Of a stretch of DNA of 64,000 bases, positions 1 through 11,119 are shown in pieces; position 1 is the stretch's first letter, and every line of letters starts with the position of its first letter. The notes under the pieces are model-generated. The model had not been told where the DNA came from. It saw only the letters and a program-made list of their open reading frames with translations, and searched no databases. The stretch comes from Euphorbia lathyris. Its lineage: Eukaryota; Streptophyta; Magnoliopsida; Malpighiales; Euphorbiaceae. The position numbers and the translations under genes are program-made. The stretch is taken from positions 54,522,395 to 54,586,394 of the forward strand of contig NC_088912.1 of NCBI RefSeq assembly GCF_963576675.1. Reading direction: 5' to 3'.

Positions 1-489
1 ATAATTTCACAATTAACCATCACCATATTATTTCTAGTTTTACATATCTGGTTCTGAATCACATTGGTCTGGTCCTTACATCCTTCCAACTGTTCCTTGC
101 ACAAGTTCACTGCTAAATTTTAAGATAGGTTATTATATTCTTATTAATAAAATTAAGCCTTACATAAATTTATTCCAAGATAATATCTAAATAAAAGGCT
201 TTATACAAATTATTTATATTAACCCAACATGAAGGATATAAAATATTGTTATATTTTCTACAAATATAATATTGTTAACTATATTTAACATATATATTCG
301 GTCAAAAAGCAAGAGTTATAAGCTTGCATGTTCATTATCTACACAAATCAAAGTTGAACACTATACAAAATGATTTTGTTAGGATAAAATATTCTACACT
401 ATTTCTTGATTTTGTATTGGGAAAAAGGAAGACCATATGTTTAAGTTGTCTTCTTAAAGATTAATCCTTCAATATTTGAAAGGGCAAGT
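1..489. other. AT-rich sequence without a recognised gene
   Basis: I see no open frame, RNA gene or clear repeat here. The AT-rich composition resembles plant intergenic DNA. It flanks the 5' remnant of the LINE that starts near 490. Confidence 0.5.
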
Positions 490-1325
490 TTATTATCAAG
501 CGGTTACTCTGAAATCGGTTGAATCTTCGAAACCAGTGGAATCACCAAATAAGACGTGTGCCTCTGATGGTCGTCGTTCATATGCTAAGATGGTTACTGG
601 TATTGTGGAGCGAATCCATCCATCTTCTGTGACAATCTCGGAGATTGGGGTTTGAGGACGGTGAGGATTTACCAGGAAGCTTATGACAGAAGGGCCTCCC
701 TTTGCTCTTTCTCTCTGATTGGCAGGCTCATTCTTAGTAAAGGGGACGCCCCCTGGAAGGTTGTGGCTCTTACGGAGTCTTTGTCGAAAATTTAGGCATT
801 GCAGGAATAATGGAGGTTGATTTCCATTAGTCGAGGCTTTTTTCATGTAATTTTACGATCTCAGGAGGCTCGAAATCTTGTTCTAGGGAGAGGAACTGTT
901 AATGTTAAGCCAAGTACGTTTCGCCTACAGCCTTGGGTGCCTGATTTCGATCCTATGCAGAAAAATCTACCAATGCTCAGGTTTGGGGGCGTTTGTACTC
1001 TTTACCTTGGGAATATTGGAATCCTCAAATCCTGTTAGATATTGGTTCAGGCCTTGGCGGTTTGATTCGATTAGATAAAGCAACTCTTGAAGGTGACCTT
1101 GGTCACTATGCTCAATTCCTGGTTGATGTTGATTTGAACACGAGCTTCCGGTGGACCTTGCTATTGAAAGAGCATGTAAACATATATGGATTGAGGTTGT
1201 GTATGAACGAATGCCAAACTTCTGTAAGGTATGCTCGAATATAGGACATATGTCTTATGACTGTAGGAAAAATAAAAAGCCGATGGATGGTAAAAAGGTC
1301 CCTGATAGGGAGGTTGGGAAGGAGG
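490..1325 (+). pseudogene. LINE ORF1 (nucleic-acid-binding protein), degenerate 5' part
   Basis: Broken frames on the plus strand read as the ORF1 protein of plant L1-type LINEs. A start-proximal stretch SYAKMVTG lies near 570-600. A central part carries LPWEYWNPQILLDIGSGLG (about 1005-1065), typical of the DUF4283-type domain. A zinc knuckle CKVCSNIGHMSYDC follows at about 1222-1263 (C-x2-C-x4-H-x4-C). Several frameshifts and stops make it a pseudogene. The frame is cut at 1325 by the start of a Sirevirus LTR and continues 23.4 kb downstream at 24774. In L1-type LINEs this protein binds the element RNA. Confidence 0.8.
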
Positions 1326-1980
1326 TGTTGAAACACCTTTCCACATGATTTTGATTTGACAAAATTATTTAAGTTAATCCCATGATTAAGGCAATTAAAT
1401 TTAAGTGCTTTGGTTTAATTATACTAACGTGTTTGTTCAATGTTGAGTATATTAATAAATGAGAACATGAATAAAAAATAAGACAGAACGAAGTCAGCAT
1501 GAGCCATAGAAGCTGAGTAGAACACAACTCAGCATCATAAAAGAAAAGTCTTCTTCAGAACAAACGCCTGAAGGCAAAGCCGACCGAGGAAGCAGAGTAG
1601 AACATAACTCAGCCCCGTCAAAGGAGATCTTAAAGGCAATGTCAAACAAGTCGAGCTGAGTGTTCATCAGGATAGCACCAATAATCCGTTGACTAGAAGA
1701 CAAAGTCCGACAAAGGTCTGCACCAATTCAGAAGCCTCGGAATTACACCAAGAGACCTTTTCGAGACGCATGGATCAACTGACGTTTGGCAAGAAGACAA
1801 ACCTCGTGCTAGAAGATGAAGCCTGGCGCAAGAAGATGAAACTGGCAAGCCTGACGCCTGCTAAATTCAGACGACAGGATTGGCCTGCAATTATGAATGC
1901 TGACCAATGAATGACGCAAGAAGACTGTTTGAATTCAACGGATATGTCCGAATTCAAATCATTGAAGCTTCAGAAATTGC

Positions 1981-1988
1981 TATAAAAG
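1981..1988 (+). promoter_or_regulatory. TATA box of the outer 5' LTR
   Basis: TATAAAAG lies about 655 bp into the LTR. It is conserved at the equivalent place in all four LTRs (11723, 22287, 24073). It is followed by a GACAAGTTCATCACTT block and a tract that should become the 5' end of the element RNA. The promoter role is inferred from position and conservation. Confidence 0.65.
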
Positions 1989-2466
1989 GACAAGTTCATC
2001 ACTTGGATCCTTTGCCGAATTACAAAAGAGAAAAGACAAGCAAGATCTCCACTAAGTTAAAAGATCCAAAAGAGAAGCTATCTGATTAAAAAAAATCAAG
2101 TTCTTACACCCAATTCCAATCTTTGTGTAAAAGTCTAGAGTGAATTTGTATTCATCTAAAGTGTTCTTCATTTAGAGAGAACAATCTTGTATCAACTGTA
2201 AAGGTTAGAAGAGTGGTGTTGAGTACTCGGTTTTAGTACTCAGTGGTAGAGAAAATCTGAGTGTTCGGTTATAGCGCTCAGTAGGGTTGAGTAGACGAAT
2301 AGAGGACGGTACTCTTGCATACTCAATTGCTTTGTAAACGGTTTGTGCTCTACCTTTAAAGAGCTCAATAGTGGATTGAAAAAGCCTAGAAGGATTCTGG
2401 GGACTGGACATAGGCGGTGAGGCCGAACCAGGATAAGTCTGCTGAGTAATCTCTAACCCTTTCTCT

Positions 2467-2468
<2 letters not shown>

Positions 2469-2506
<38 letters not shown>
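2469..2506. repeat. AT dinucleotide microsatellite in the LTR
   Basis: About 19 AT units. The other three LTRs carry only a short run at the same site, so the array expanded in this copy after insertion. Confidence 0.9.
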
Positions 2507-2514
<8 letters not shown>

Positions 2515-2797
2515 TGCTTGCTTAAATTGCTCAGTATATAATTTGTATAAAGCCGACGCTGAGTAATCTGAGTGTTGAGTTGGAAGCTGACTTAAAGTGT
2601 TATCTCCCAACTCACAATTGAAACAGCTCTAGTCAGTGTCTGATTAAAGCTGTCTCACACTTCACTCAGCCTTACTGATCTAAAGCTGAGTTAAATTATC
2701 AAACATTCAATTAAGTCAGCCTTAGTAAGCGAAAAAGTTATATTAGTTCCTAACCCCCCTTGGAACTAATCCTATTACATTACACGGGACCAACAAG

Positions 2798-2809
2798 TGG
2801 TATCAGAGA
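2798..2809 (+). promoter_or_regulatory. Primer binding site, initiator-Met tRNA type
   Basis: TGGTATCAGAG lies two bases after the LTR end and complements the 3' end of plant initiator methionine tRNA, the usual copia primer for minus-strand DNA synthesis. Confidence 0.9.
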
Positions 2810-2858
2810 TCAGTAGCTCACTATTCAAGATAAAACTATCTTGAGCTGATCCCTGTAA

Positions 2859-4587
2859 ATGGCTGAGAACAGCACTCATTTCCTTCTAGGAAATCAAACA
2901 ACACAAATACTGCCTGAGGGATTATCGATTTGTCGACCCCCTCTGTTTTTCGGGTCAAACAATACATTTTGGAAAAACAGAATGAAAAACTTCATTCAGG
3001 CAACAAACATGAGTGCATGGTTGGCAATAGTCCAAGGCCCGTTTGTTCCCTATGAAATTGTTGACGGAGTAAAATCTGTCAAGAGTGAGTCTAAGTGGTC
3101 CGAGAATGACCGTAAAAAATTGCAAAATAATGCTTCGGTTATCAATATGCTTCACTGTGCGTTAGATGCTGCAGAATACAACAAAATTTCAGATTGTGAG
3201 TCAGCACAGGAAATCTGGAAGAAGCTGGAGGTGACCTATGAAGGAACAAGCAAGGTCAAGGAGTCCAAGGTGAATCAACACATGAGACTATACGAGCTAT
3301 TTGAGATGAACGAAAATGAAGACATCTCTGAGATGAACTCAAGGTTCACCAATATCATAAATGAGCTTAAGAGACTCGGCAAGAACTTCACAGAAGAAGA
3401 ACAAGTGAAGAAAATCTTAAGAAGTCTCCCCAAGAGCTGGCAAGCTAAGAAGACAGCTGTGGGAAAAGCTCAGGACCTGACCACGTACAAATATGATGAG
3501 CTGATTGGATCTCTGCTGACCCACGAGATCTCCATGAAGAATTTTGAGGCTAAAGAAAAGTCTGAGGACAATAAGCAAAAATCTCTTGCTATGAAAGCTG
3601 ACTCATCAGATGATGAGGAGAAGGCCATGTTCACCAGAAAGATGAAGAAGCTGTTTAGAAAAAGTGACAAGAACAGCAAAAGGCCATTCAAAAGAAGCGA
3701 TAAATACAAAGCTGAGTCCAGTGACAGCAGATACAAGAAGGATAGCTCGAAGCCTGTCACTTGCTTCGAATGCCATCAAATTGGGCACATTAAATCAAGC
3801 TGTCCCACTCTGAAGAAAGAAAAGAAAGGAAGAAGAATATCAATGGTGGCAACATGGAGTGATAGTGATGAGTCAACCTCATCAGAAGCTGATGCAATTG
3901 AGTCAGCAAACATATGTTTTATGCCTGACGAATCTGCTGACCACTGTCGATCTGAGCAAGCTGATCTCTCAGATGGATCTGACCAAGAGGAACATTCCAA
4001 TGAGGTAACATCTCTTCTTTTGCTCAGAAATGAAATGGTTAATGCCCTGAGTGATCTTTATACACTGACCAAAAAGTGTAATAAGAAAATACGAGCACTC
4101 AGCAGGCGATGTGATGAAATTGAAGAGGTCAAACTCAGTGACCTCCGACATCTGCTCCAAGACAACACTAGGCAAGATGAAAATCTAAAAATCATACATC
4201 GGTTTGTCTCGGAAGTCCAATCAGACTCTAAGAAGCTGAGAAAGGACATCACATCTATACAGAACCAACTGAGTACATCGGCTAAGAAAAGGTTCTATCC
4301 AAATGCTGAGTATCAAGGTACTGGTCAACATAGACGATACACTCAGCAGAACAGTCAGTGTGACTATTGTGGAAAAAAAAGGACACACCGTAAATATGTG
4401 TTGGTATGCTCAGCACCATCGTGCTGACCAAAAGAGGAAATACCCTCAAAGGGTAATTTTTTGTGACTATTGCGGTAAAGATGGCCACACCATAAATGTA
4501 TGTCGTCACAAAATAAAATATGATGCTTCACCTGTTTATGCTAACCAACGAGGACCCAAAAAGAATTGGGTACCTAAAGATGACTAG
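2859..4587 (+). pseudogene. gag of the outer Sirevirus, frameshifted
   Basis: The ATG at 2859 opens a 522-residue frame. Residues about 20-230 match the copia UBN2/gag polyprotein domain (for example WLAIVQGPFVPYE and EIWKKLEVTYEG). A lysine-rich tract follows, then a CCHC knuckle CFECHQIGHIKSSC at about residues 302-315, then a coiled-coil-like region. A run of eight A at about 4371-4378 (the inner copy has AAAAAGAGG) shifts the frame and destroys the next knuckle. The downstream frame (to 4587) keeps CDYCGKDGHTINVC. Gag forms the particle that packages element RNA. Broken in this copy. Confidence 0.88.
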
Positions 4588-5830
4588 TTCAAATTGCAGG
4601 TGAGCCTGAGGTGCGCGGAGAAGTCAAAGCTATGGTACATTGACAGCGCATGCTCGAGGCATATGACTGGTGATGAAACTCAGTTCATCACACTTGTGCA
4701 TAAACGAGGTGGAAATGTAAGTTTCGGAGACAACAACAAGGGTAAGATAGTAGGATGAGGTACTATTGGAGGAAATCCTACTATTGAGTCAGTCTCCCTA
4801 GTCAAAGGTCTCAAATATAACCTATTGAGCTTTGCTCAGCTGTGTGACAGTGGTAGAAAGGTCGTATTTGATGCCACTGAGTGTCGGATACTCGAGGGAA
4901 AAACAAATGATATAATTTTAACTGCCCCTCGTGTTGATAATGTTTTCATGTTGAGTTTAGAAAAAGAAGTTTTCGAAAAACATATGCATAGTGTTAAAGG
5001 AAGATAATTCCTGGCTATGGCATATGAGACTTGGTCATGTAAGCATGGACCTCCTTGCCAAATTAGCAAGAAAGCAATTAGTTGAGGGTTTGTCCAAACT
5101 TAGATTTGAGAAGGATCAATTATGTAATGCTTGTCAGCAAGGTAAACAAACCAAAAGGTCTTTTCAAAGTAAAAATGTAGTCTCAACCAAGCGTCCATTG
5201 GAACTACTACACTTGGATCTTTTCGGACCAGTCCAGCTGCTAAGCTTGGGTGGTAAGAGATTTTCCTTGGTCATTGTAGATGACTTCTCTCGGTATACTT
5301 GGGTCATCTTGCTGAGTAGCAAGGATGAAGCCTTTGAGATGTTTTCAACACTGATTAGAAAAATTGAAAATGACAAAGACTTAAAATTAGCTCACATCCG
5401 AAGTGATAATGGCGGAGAATTCAAAAACCAACAGTTTGATGAATTCTGTGAAGTCAGCGGCATTGACCACAATTTTCCTACTCCTAGAACTCCTCAACAA
5501 AATGGGGTAGTTGAGAGGAAGAACAGAACCTTAGTCGAAATAGCTAGGACAATGCTGAGTGAGAATAAGCTTCCAAAGTATTTCTGGGGTGAAGCTGTCA
5601 ACACAGCTTGCTATATACTCAATAGGGCTTTAGTTAGACCTATACTTAAGAAACCCCCTATGAACTTTGGAAAGGACGAAAACCCAACATTGGATATTTT
5701 TGTGCCTTTGGTTGTAAATGTTTTATACTCAATACGAAAGACAACCTTGCCAAGTTTGACTCTAAAGCTGGTGAAGCGATCTTTCTAGGGTAATCAACTA
5801 ACAGTAAAGCATATAGGGTGTTCAATAAAC
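4588..5830 (+). pseudogene. pol protease and integrase part, outer Sirevirus
   Basis: The protease active-site region reads WYIDSACSRHMTG at about 4633-4671. An in-frame TGA near 4756 interrupts it. The pre-integrase zinc region ([12 protein letters not shown], then CNACQQGKQ) and the integrase core lie at about 5015-5650, with catalytic D in LDLFGP, D in RSDNGGEF and E in [10 protein letters not shown] all present. The frame breaks near 5650, just after [12 protein letters not shown]. The conserved part after the break is readable only in another frame. In a working element this region matures the polyprotein and inserts the cDNA. Confidence 0.85.
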
Positions 5831-7261
5831 GAACTCAGGTCGTAGAAGAGTCTGTTCATATTGAGTTCGATGAAACTGACCCTATAGGGAAGATAAGTCA
5901 GCCTACCGAAGATGACCCATGCTCAGCTTCCGCTGACCAAAATGGAGCCGCTGAGTCATTACCACAAGGGCTGACCAAAGGTAAAAATGAACCTGAAATT
6001 ACCTTTGTTGACCAATCTAAAACTGCAGAGATTGTTGAAACACCTGCTCTTGAAAACTCAACACTGCCCAAAGAGAATTAAGATTCCAAGAGGACACTCA
6101 GAAAAGTCCATTCTTGATGCTGCTGAGAACACCCTGATGACCAGAAATCAACTCAGGAGATATCTCAGTAATTTTGCGTTCGTCTCAGTCCATGAACCAA
6201 AGAACTTCACCGAAGCTGAGCACGACGAATTCTGGATCAATGCGATACAGGAAGAGGCAATAAGAATACTATGTGCATATGCTAGCTTTATGAACTTTAA
6301 GTTGTTCCAAATGGATGTTAAAAGTGCATTTCTTAATGGAGTTATAAACGAAGAGGTTTGTGTTAGTCAGCCTTCGGGGTTTGAAGATCCAAAATTTCTA
6401 AACCATGTTTATAAACTCAAAAAGGCCATGTACGGCCTGAAACAAGCACTGCATGCTTGGTACGAAAGGTTGACTAGTTTCCTGCTGACCAGGAACTATG
6501 TCAGAGGTAAGGCTGACACAACCTTATTCATTAAGAAAAAGGGTAAAGATACCCTACTAGCACAAATATACGTAGATGATATTGTCTTTGGTGCTACTAA
6601 TGAGTCTATGATTGGCTCTCTACTTTATCTAACTGCTAGTAGGCCAGACATTCAGTACTCAGTATGTTACTGTGCGAGAAATCAAGCTGACCCCAGAGAA
6701 TCTCACTATATAGCCGTGAAAAGAATTTTTAGATATTTGCAGAGCTCAGTTAATGCAGGTTTATGGTATCCAAACACAAATGACTTCACACTCATTGGAT
6801 ACACTGACGCTGACTATGGACGAGACAAGCTGGAACGTAAAAGCACCTCAGGAGGATGTCACTTCCTTGGAAGCTGTCTAGTGTCTTGGTTCAGTAAGAA
6901 GCAATCATCAGTGGCCCTGTCAACAACTGAAGCTGAGTACATTGCTGCTGGAAGCTGTGTAGCACAAGTCCTATGGATTAAGCAACAGCTGGAGGATTAT
7001 TGAGTACAAACAAAAACAATCGAAGTCAAATGTGACAACAAGAGTGCCATTGACTTATCCAAAAATCCAATCCAGCACAGCAGGATGAAGCATGTCAGCA
7101 TTAGGCATCACTTCATCAGAGACCATGTACTCAAGGGTGAGATCAAGCTGACCTATGTTCCAACAGATGAACAGCTTACGGATATCTTCATGGAGCCCTT
7201 GGCTCATGAGCAGTTTAACATACTAAGGGAAGCTATCGGTATGTCTAATCCTCTTCAATAA
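5831..7261 (+). pseudogene. pol reverse transcriptase and RNase H, outer Sirevirus, with two internal deletions
   Basis: A frame from about 5987 to 7003 contains [18 protein letters not shown], the YVDD catalytic box and the RNase H parts YTDADYG and STTEAEYIAAG. Compared with the inner copy two segments are missing without loss of frame: 69 codons after INAIQEE, and 85 codons between GATNES and MIGSLL. A TGA at 7001 stops the frame, and the remaining tail runs to TAA at 7259. The loss removes the first RT motifs and the connection region, so the enzyme cannot be functional. Confidence 0.87.
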
Positions 7262-7782
7262 GTTTTATGCGCTAAATGAATGTTGAGTGATTATAATATG
7301 CTGAGTGATTATTGCTTAATGAGTAACTATTGTATGCTGAGCTAATATGAATGATATAAAATCACCTTATGCTGAGTAGACATACATATTGAGTGATTAC
7401 TATGTGCTGAGTCACTAAGTATGCTAAAATCCCTTCTATGTAAAACTGAGCACTCAGAACTTCAAACGTTTAGTATTCTAGATACTGAGTGAAGCCACTT
7501 GCACAATTAATGCTAGCACGCGCATTTAAGTAGCCACCTAGGATGATATAAGCGTAATAATTAGAAAACCATGCACCGAATGTGTCATTAATGCCAAAGA
7601 TAATGGTCGATTGATCAACTCGAGGTGAAACTGCCATTCCGACCTATTAGATTAACTCGAAACGACTATAAATAGTGGACGATTTCCCACTAACTTCTCC
7701 TTACACTTGAAATCTTTGGCATTCGATTTCTCCCTCTCTAAAATCCCAAATCTTCTGCATTTCTCAAATCCTAAAGAACACC
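7262..7782 (+). other. Spacer between pol and the extra ORF, rich in CTGAG motifs
   Basis: About 520 bp without an ORF. The first 240 bp hold six CTGAG and one CTCAG by eye, plus related TTGAGTGATTA variants. Further on comes a TATA box (7667) and then a pyrimidine-rich leader up to the ATG at 7783. The inner copy has the same layout at 17473-17990. Confidence 0.7.
7667..7674 (+). promoter_or_regulatory. Candidate internal TATA box for the extra ORF
   Basis: TATAAATA lies 116 bp upstream of the ATG at 7783. A pyrimidine-rich leader like that of plant mRNAs follows. The inner copy keeps TATAAATA 113 bp upstream of its ATG. Position and conservation suggest a promoter for a separate mRNA; this is inferred, not shown. 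Confidence 0.5.
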
Positions 7783-10700
7783 ATGTCTAGCGATTCCCAG
7801 AACAACTCCGGCCAAGAATACAATAACAATCGCTCCGATCTGAATCCTCCATCTCCTGCTGAGCAGGAATATCCAGAGACTTCCACAGAGTCTCAAGAAC
7901 AAACCCACGGTCAGCATGACCAATCTGTTCCCAAGGTCAGCATGAACCCTAAAGCTGACCAAACAACTCCATCAAAAAATAAGAAGGAGAAAACTAAGGA
8001 AAGGACGTTCCTTCCAGTCTACAAAAACGTAAAAAATCTTAAAGTCTTCCATTCCCGTTGGTTCTCCAAAGGATTCGTAGAACTTGAGAAACCCTTCTGC
8101 GAGTGGATCTCCAAAAATGGCTGGACCGACCTTTTCTCTCTTCCCGGTACCACTTACCCGCAGTTGGTAAGAGAATTTTACGCAGATCTAAGGGTTGCCG
8201 ACGATGATGTTGACCATTTAGTCACCAAGGTAAAAAACAAGGACATCACCATTACTCCGTCCTATCTTGCAAAATTGCTAAAGTTGAAGGCAAAAGGATC
8301 AGAACTTAGATGCACGAACGACTACACGCACATTGATTACCCTGTTGAGTTCTGTAAACCAAAGAACCATAAAGGAGAAATCGCCAGCACCTGCATGGGT
8401 CAGTCTCAGAAAATGGCCCACTATATTCTGACCAACTTCCTGTTCCCAAAGATCAATGCCTCCTCCTCAACTTCCAATTTTGAGCAGTGTTTTATCTGGC
8501 ACATGCTGAACTACAAGCCGCTCAACATGCCCGTCTTTCTCATCGGCGCTTTCCAACGGAGTACCGGGACCCTCAGGATGGGTTCTCTCATCACAAAGAT
8601 ACTTCAGGATCACCAGGTGAGCTTGGTAGAAGAAATTGAGATTTCGGGTACGGAAATCACCGCAGCAGTGTTGTTCGGCTTAGCCTACAACCAACCTATA
8701 AAACCTAAGAAAGGAAAGGGGACTATGGTTGAAGAAGAACCAGCTGAGGAAGATATGGAAGGGGATAATATGGTTGAAGGGGATAATATGGTTGAAGGTG
8801 GACAGGATGAGCTGACCAAGAAAGGGAAGAAAGTTGTGGTTGAAAAGGAACCTGCTGAGCGCACTAGACAGGACAAAAATAGGAAAGCTGACCAAGCCTC
8901 TACCAAAGACATTAACTCAGCTCCGAAGAAGCTTCAGATAATATCCAGTGCAAAGAAAGCTGCTCTTGCCGCGCTAGCTCAAGGGGAACCTAAGTCAGCT
9001 GAGAAATAGAAAAGGCAAGTTGAGCCTGAGGAAGAAAGTGAGGAAACCCCTGATCAGCCTTTGAAGAGGAAGAAGACCTCTGGGTTGCAGCCGATCGACG
9101 CTAACCCACTTGACTTCGTGATTACAAAGGAATCACACTTCGTGCGGAGTCAAGAAATTGATCTGGAGAAAACTCCCTGTGATCAGGAGGACGAACTGGG
9201 TGATACTGAGGGTCAGCCTCAAACTGACAAGATGGGTGCTGCTGAGCCCAATAACATAGGTGCTGCTGAGCAACCTGCTGAGAACCAAACTGGGTCACCA
9301 GTGAAGGACAAGGTTGTGGAAGGCCTTGATGCTGACCTTGAACTCAACTCTTCCTCTGAGTCCCTTGAATCTATTGCTGCTGATCCTTCACCTCAAACCA
9401 ACAAAGTCAGCATAGAAAAGCGGTTCAAACGCAAAGCTGTGAAACCTCCAGTCATAGACTTATTAGATTAATCTCCGCTGAGGGACCCTATCACTGACCT
9501 CACTGGGCTTCAATTTCAGTTCTTCACAAACATAGTTGAACCTTCTCCCGATCAAGTGAAGGAAAATAAAGCCTCTGTTTCTCGAGCTGAGGAACAAGCC
9601 GACCTGAAAGCTTCTAAGGGTCCAACTTCTGTCAACACCTCTGCTCATCCTTCCACCGATCAAGTGCTCGAAGTCCCTGCTGCTCAACCCAACGAGTTAG
9701 CAAAGGAAACTCCTCCTGCTCAAGCCAGCTCTGAGTTGCCTCAACCTCCAAATTCTACTCAGCCTCAGACTGACACTGAGCAGGTTAATAATTCTGATGA
9801 TCCACCTCTTCCCACTCCTACTAAGCAGAATGAAAACCAGTCAGCACCAGCTGCTGACTTGAATAAAAGTGCAGCTGCTGACCAAGCTGGCACCTCCACT
9901 TCCGAACAGCACCAAACACCTCCTCCATCCGGTGCTGACAACACTACGACCGCTGAGCAACACACTGATGAATCCTACATCTATCTAAATGCCTCTGAGT
10001 CTGGAAGGAAAATCATTAACTCAGCTTAAGCTCTACTTTAAGATATTCATCAGTCTCATGTCGATGCTGCTGGGTCTGTTCCTGCTGAGCCATCCCAAAT
10101 ATCCTCTGTCACTCAACTTCTGACCGAAATTAAGGGTCTCAAAGATTTGATGAGTGTCATGGCATCTTTTGTATCTCAATAGCCCAAGCAAGAGTCCATA
10201 GTGAAGCTGGCTGAACTCCTGCTGATGATGGTGAATCACATGAACACCATCCAAGGTCAACTCAATACCTTATCAGCTGCGAACTCAACATCTAAAACCT
10301 CTGCTGAGGTCAATCATCTATTCTCCCAGCTGACCTCTGAACTGACCAGAGCTCATGATCTTATCTCCTCCTCTTCTCAATGCTCCATCGAACAGATCGG
10401 TGAAGCCATTCGCTTACTTAACTTAAGCAAAGAAGAGATGGACACTGACCAGGTCAAGACCAATGAGATTCTGTAATGCACTCAATCCACACTTGCACAT
10501 ATCCGGCACACAAATCTTCAACGTCAATCCTATGATACTGCACTGCTCAGGATGTACCATTAATCCTATGCCCGGATGACAAAATCAATTACTTGGATCG
10601 GGAAATCTCAAGAGTATTTACTCAGTATGCTCAGTGCTAACATAAAAATCCCCGCTTCAAGTATGGCCGATGGCATGTAGGTCTTTCAAGGTCTAAGAGA

Positions 10701-10990
10701 GAGTACGAGCCAAATGCAACTGTATTCCTCGAAACTAACTCATGCTGTTCTTCAAGGGACTTTCTATCCTCCTCCTCCCTCACATGATGCTGGCAAAACG
10801 GGGGAGAAAGAACAAACGAAGCAAGCTGGAACTCAACAGAAAATGGGGGGAGACATCTAAACTGCCAGTTGCCGGAACTTAGCAGAAGCCTGGTTCAACT
10901 TCTGCTGTCCCGAGCAATCCAAGTCAGCAACAAAGAACTGCCAATGGCAAATGCAAATCTAACCAAGTTCAAGTCAACATGAAGAAATAG
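7783..10990 (+). pseudogene. Extra 3' ORF (envelope-like position) of the outer Sirevirus
   Basis: A single reading frame runs from the ATG at 7783 to near 10990, interrupted by stops at 9007, 9469, 10027, 10180, 10474 and 10561 and by further breaks after that. Parts in order: a polar N-terminus; a folded domain at about residues 80-305 (WFSKGFVELEKPFCEW, LPGTTYPQLVREFYADL, CFIWHML, LFGLAYNQP), which resembles the plant-transposon domain of unknown function called Transposase_32; basic clusters that could be nuclear localisation signals (KKGKK, KRKKTS); a long acidic region full of ADQ and AEQ; a Ser/Gln-rich helical C-terminus (LTSELTRAHDLI, IGEAIRLLNLSKEEM). No signal peptide or membrane segment is visible, so a true envelope role is doubtful. 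Function unknown. Confidence 0.75.
10793..10856 (+). promoter_or_regulatory. Two polypurine-tract-like boxes, outer Sirevirus
   Basis: AAAACGGGGGAGAAAG (about 10795-10810) and AAAATGGGGGGAGAC (about 10840-10854) resemble the final polypurine tract next to the 3' LTR. Repeated boxes of this type are a Sirevirus trait and may prime plus-strand synthesis at several places. Confidence 0.6.
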
Positions 10991-11119
10991 ATTAGCAATA
11001 GTCTTAGTTTTTGACTTGTAACTTTATATCTGGCGTGTTCTATTTTGTTGTGCTGACTATCTATATATATGCATCCTTTATCCAAAACTGACTATTTTTA
11101 TGCGATGCTTACTTGTGCT

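Larger units (their letters stand above)
1326..2795 (+). repeat. 5' LTR of the outer Sirevirus
   Basis: 1,470 bp, starting TGTTGAAACACC and ending GGGACCAACA. It pairs with the 3' LTR at 23428-24773 better than with the inner LTRs: both share the same variants just after the start, such as ACAAAATTATTT and ATGAATAAAAAATAAG. The 3' partner is shorter, mainly because it lacks about 88 bp near its end and has a shorter AT run. CTGAG/CTCAG pentamers are dense throughout. Confidence 0.9.

Noticed and set aside
496..846. 116-residue minus-strand ORF
   Set aside because: Antisense shadow of LINE ORF1.
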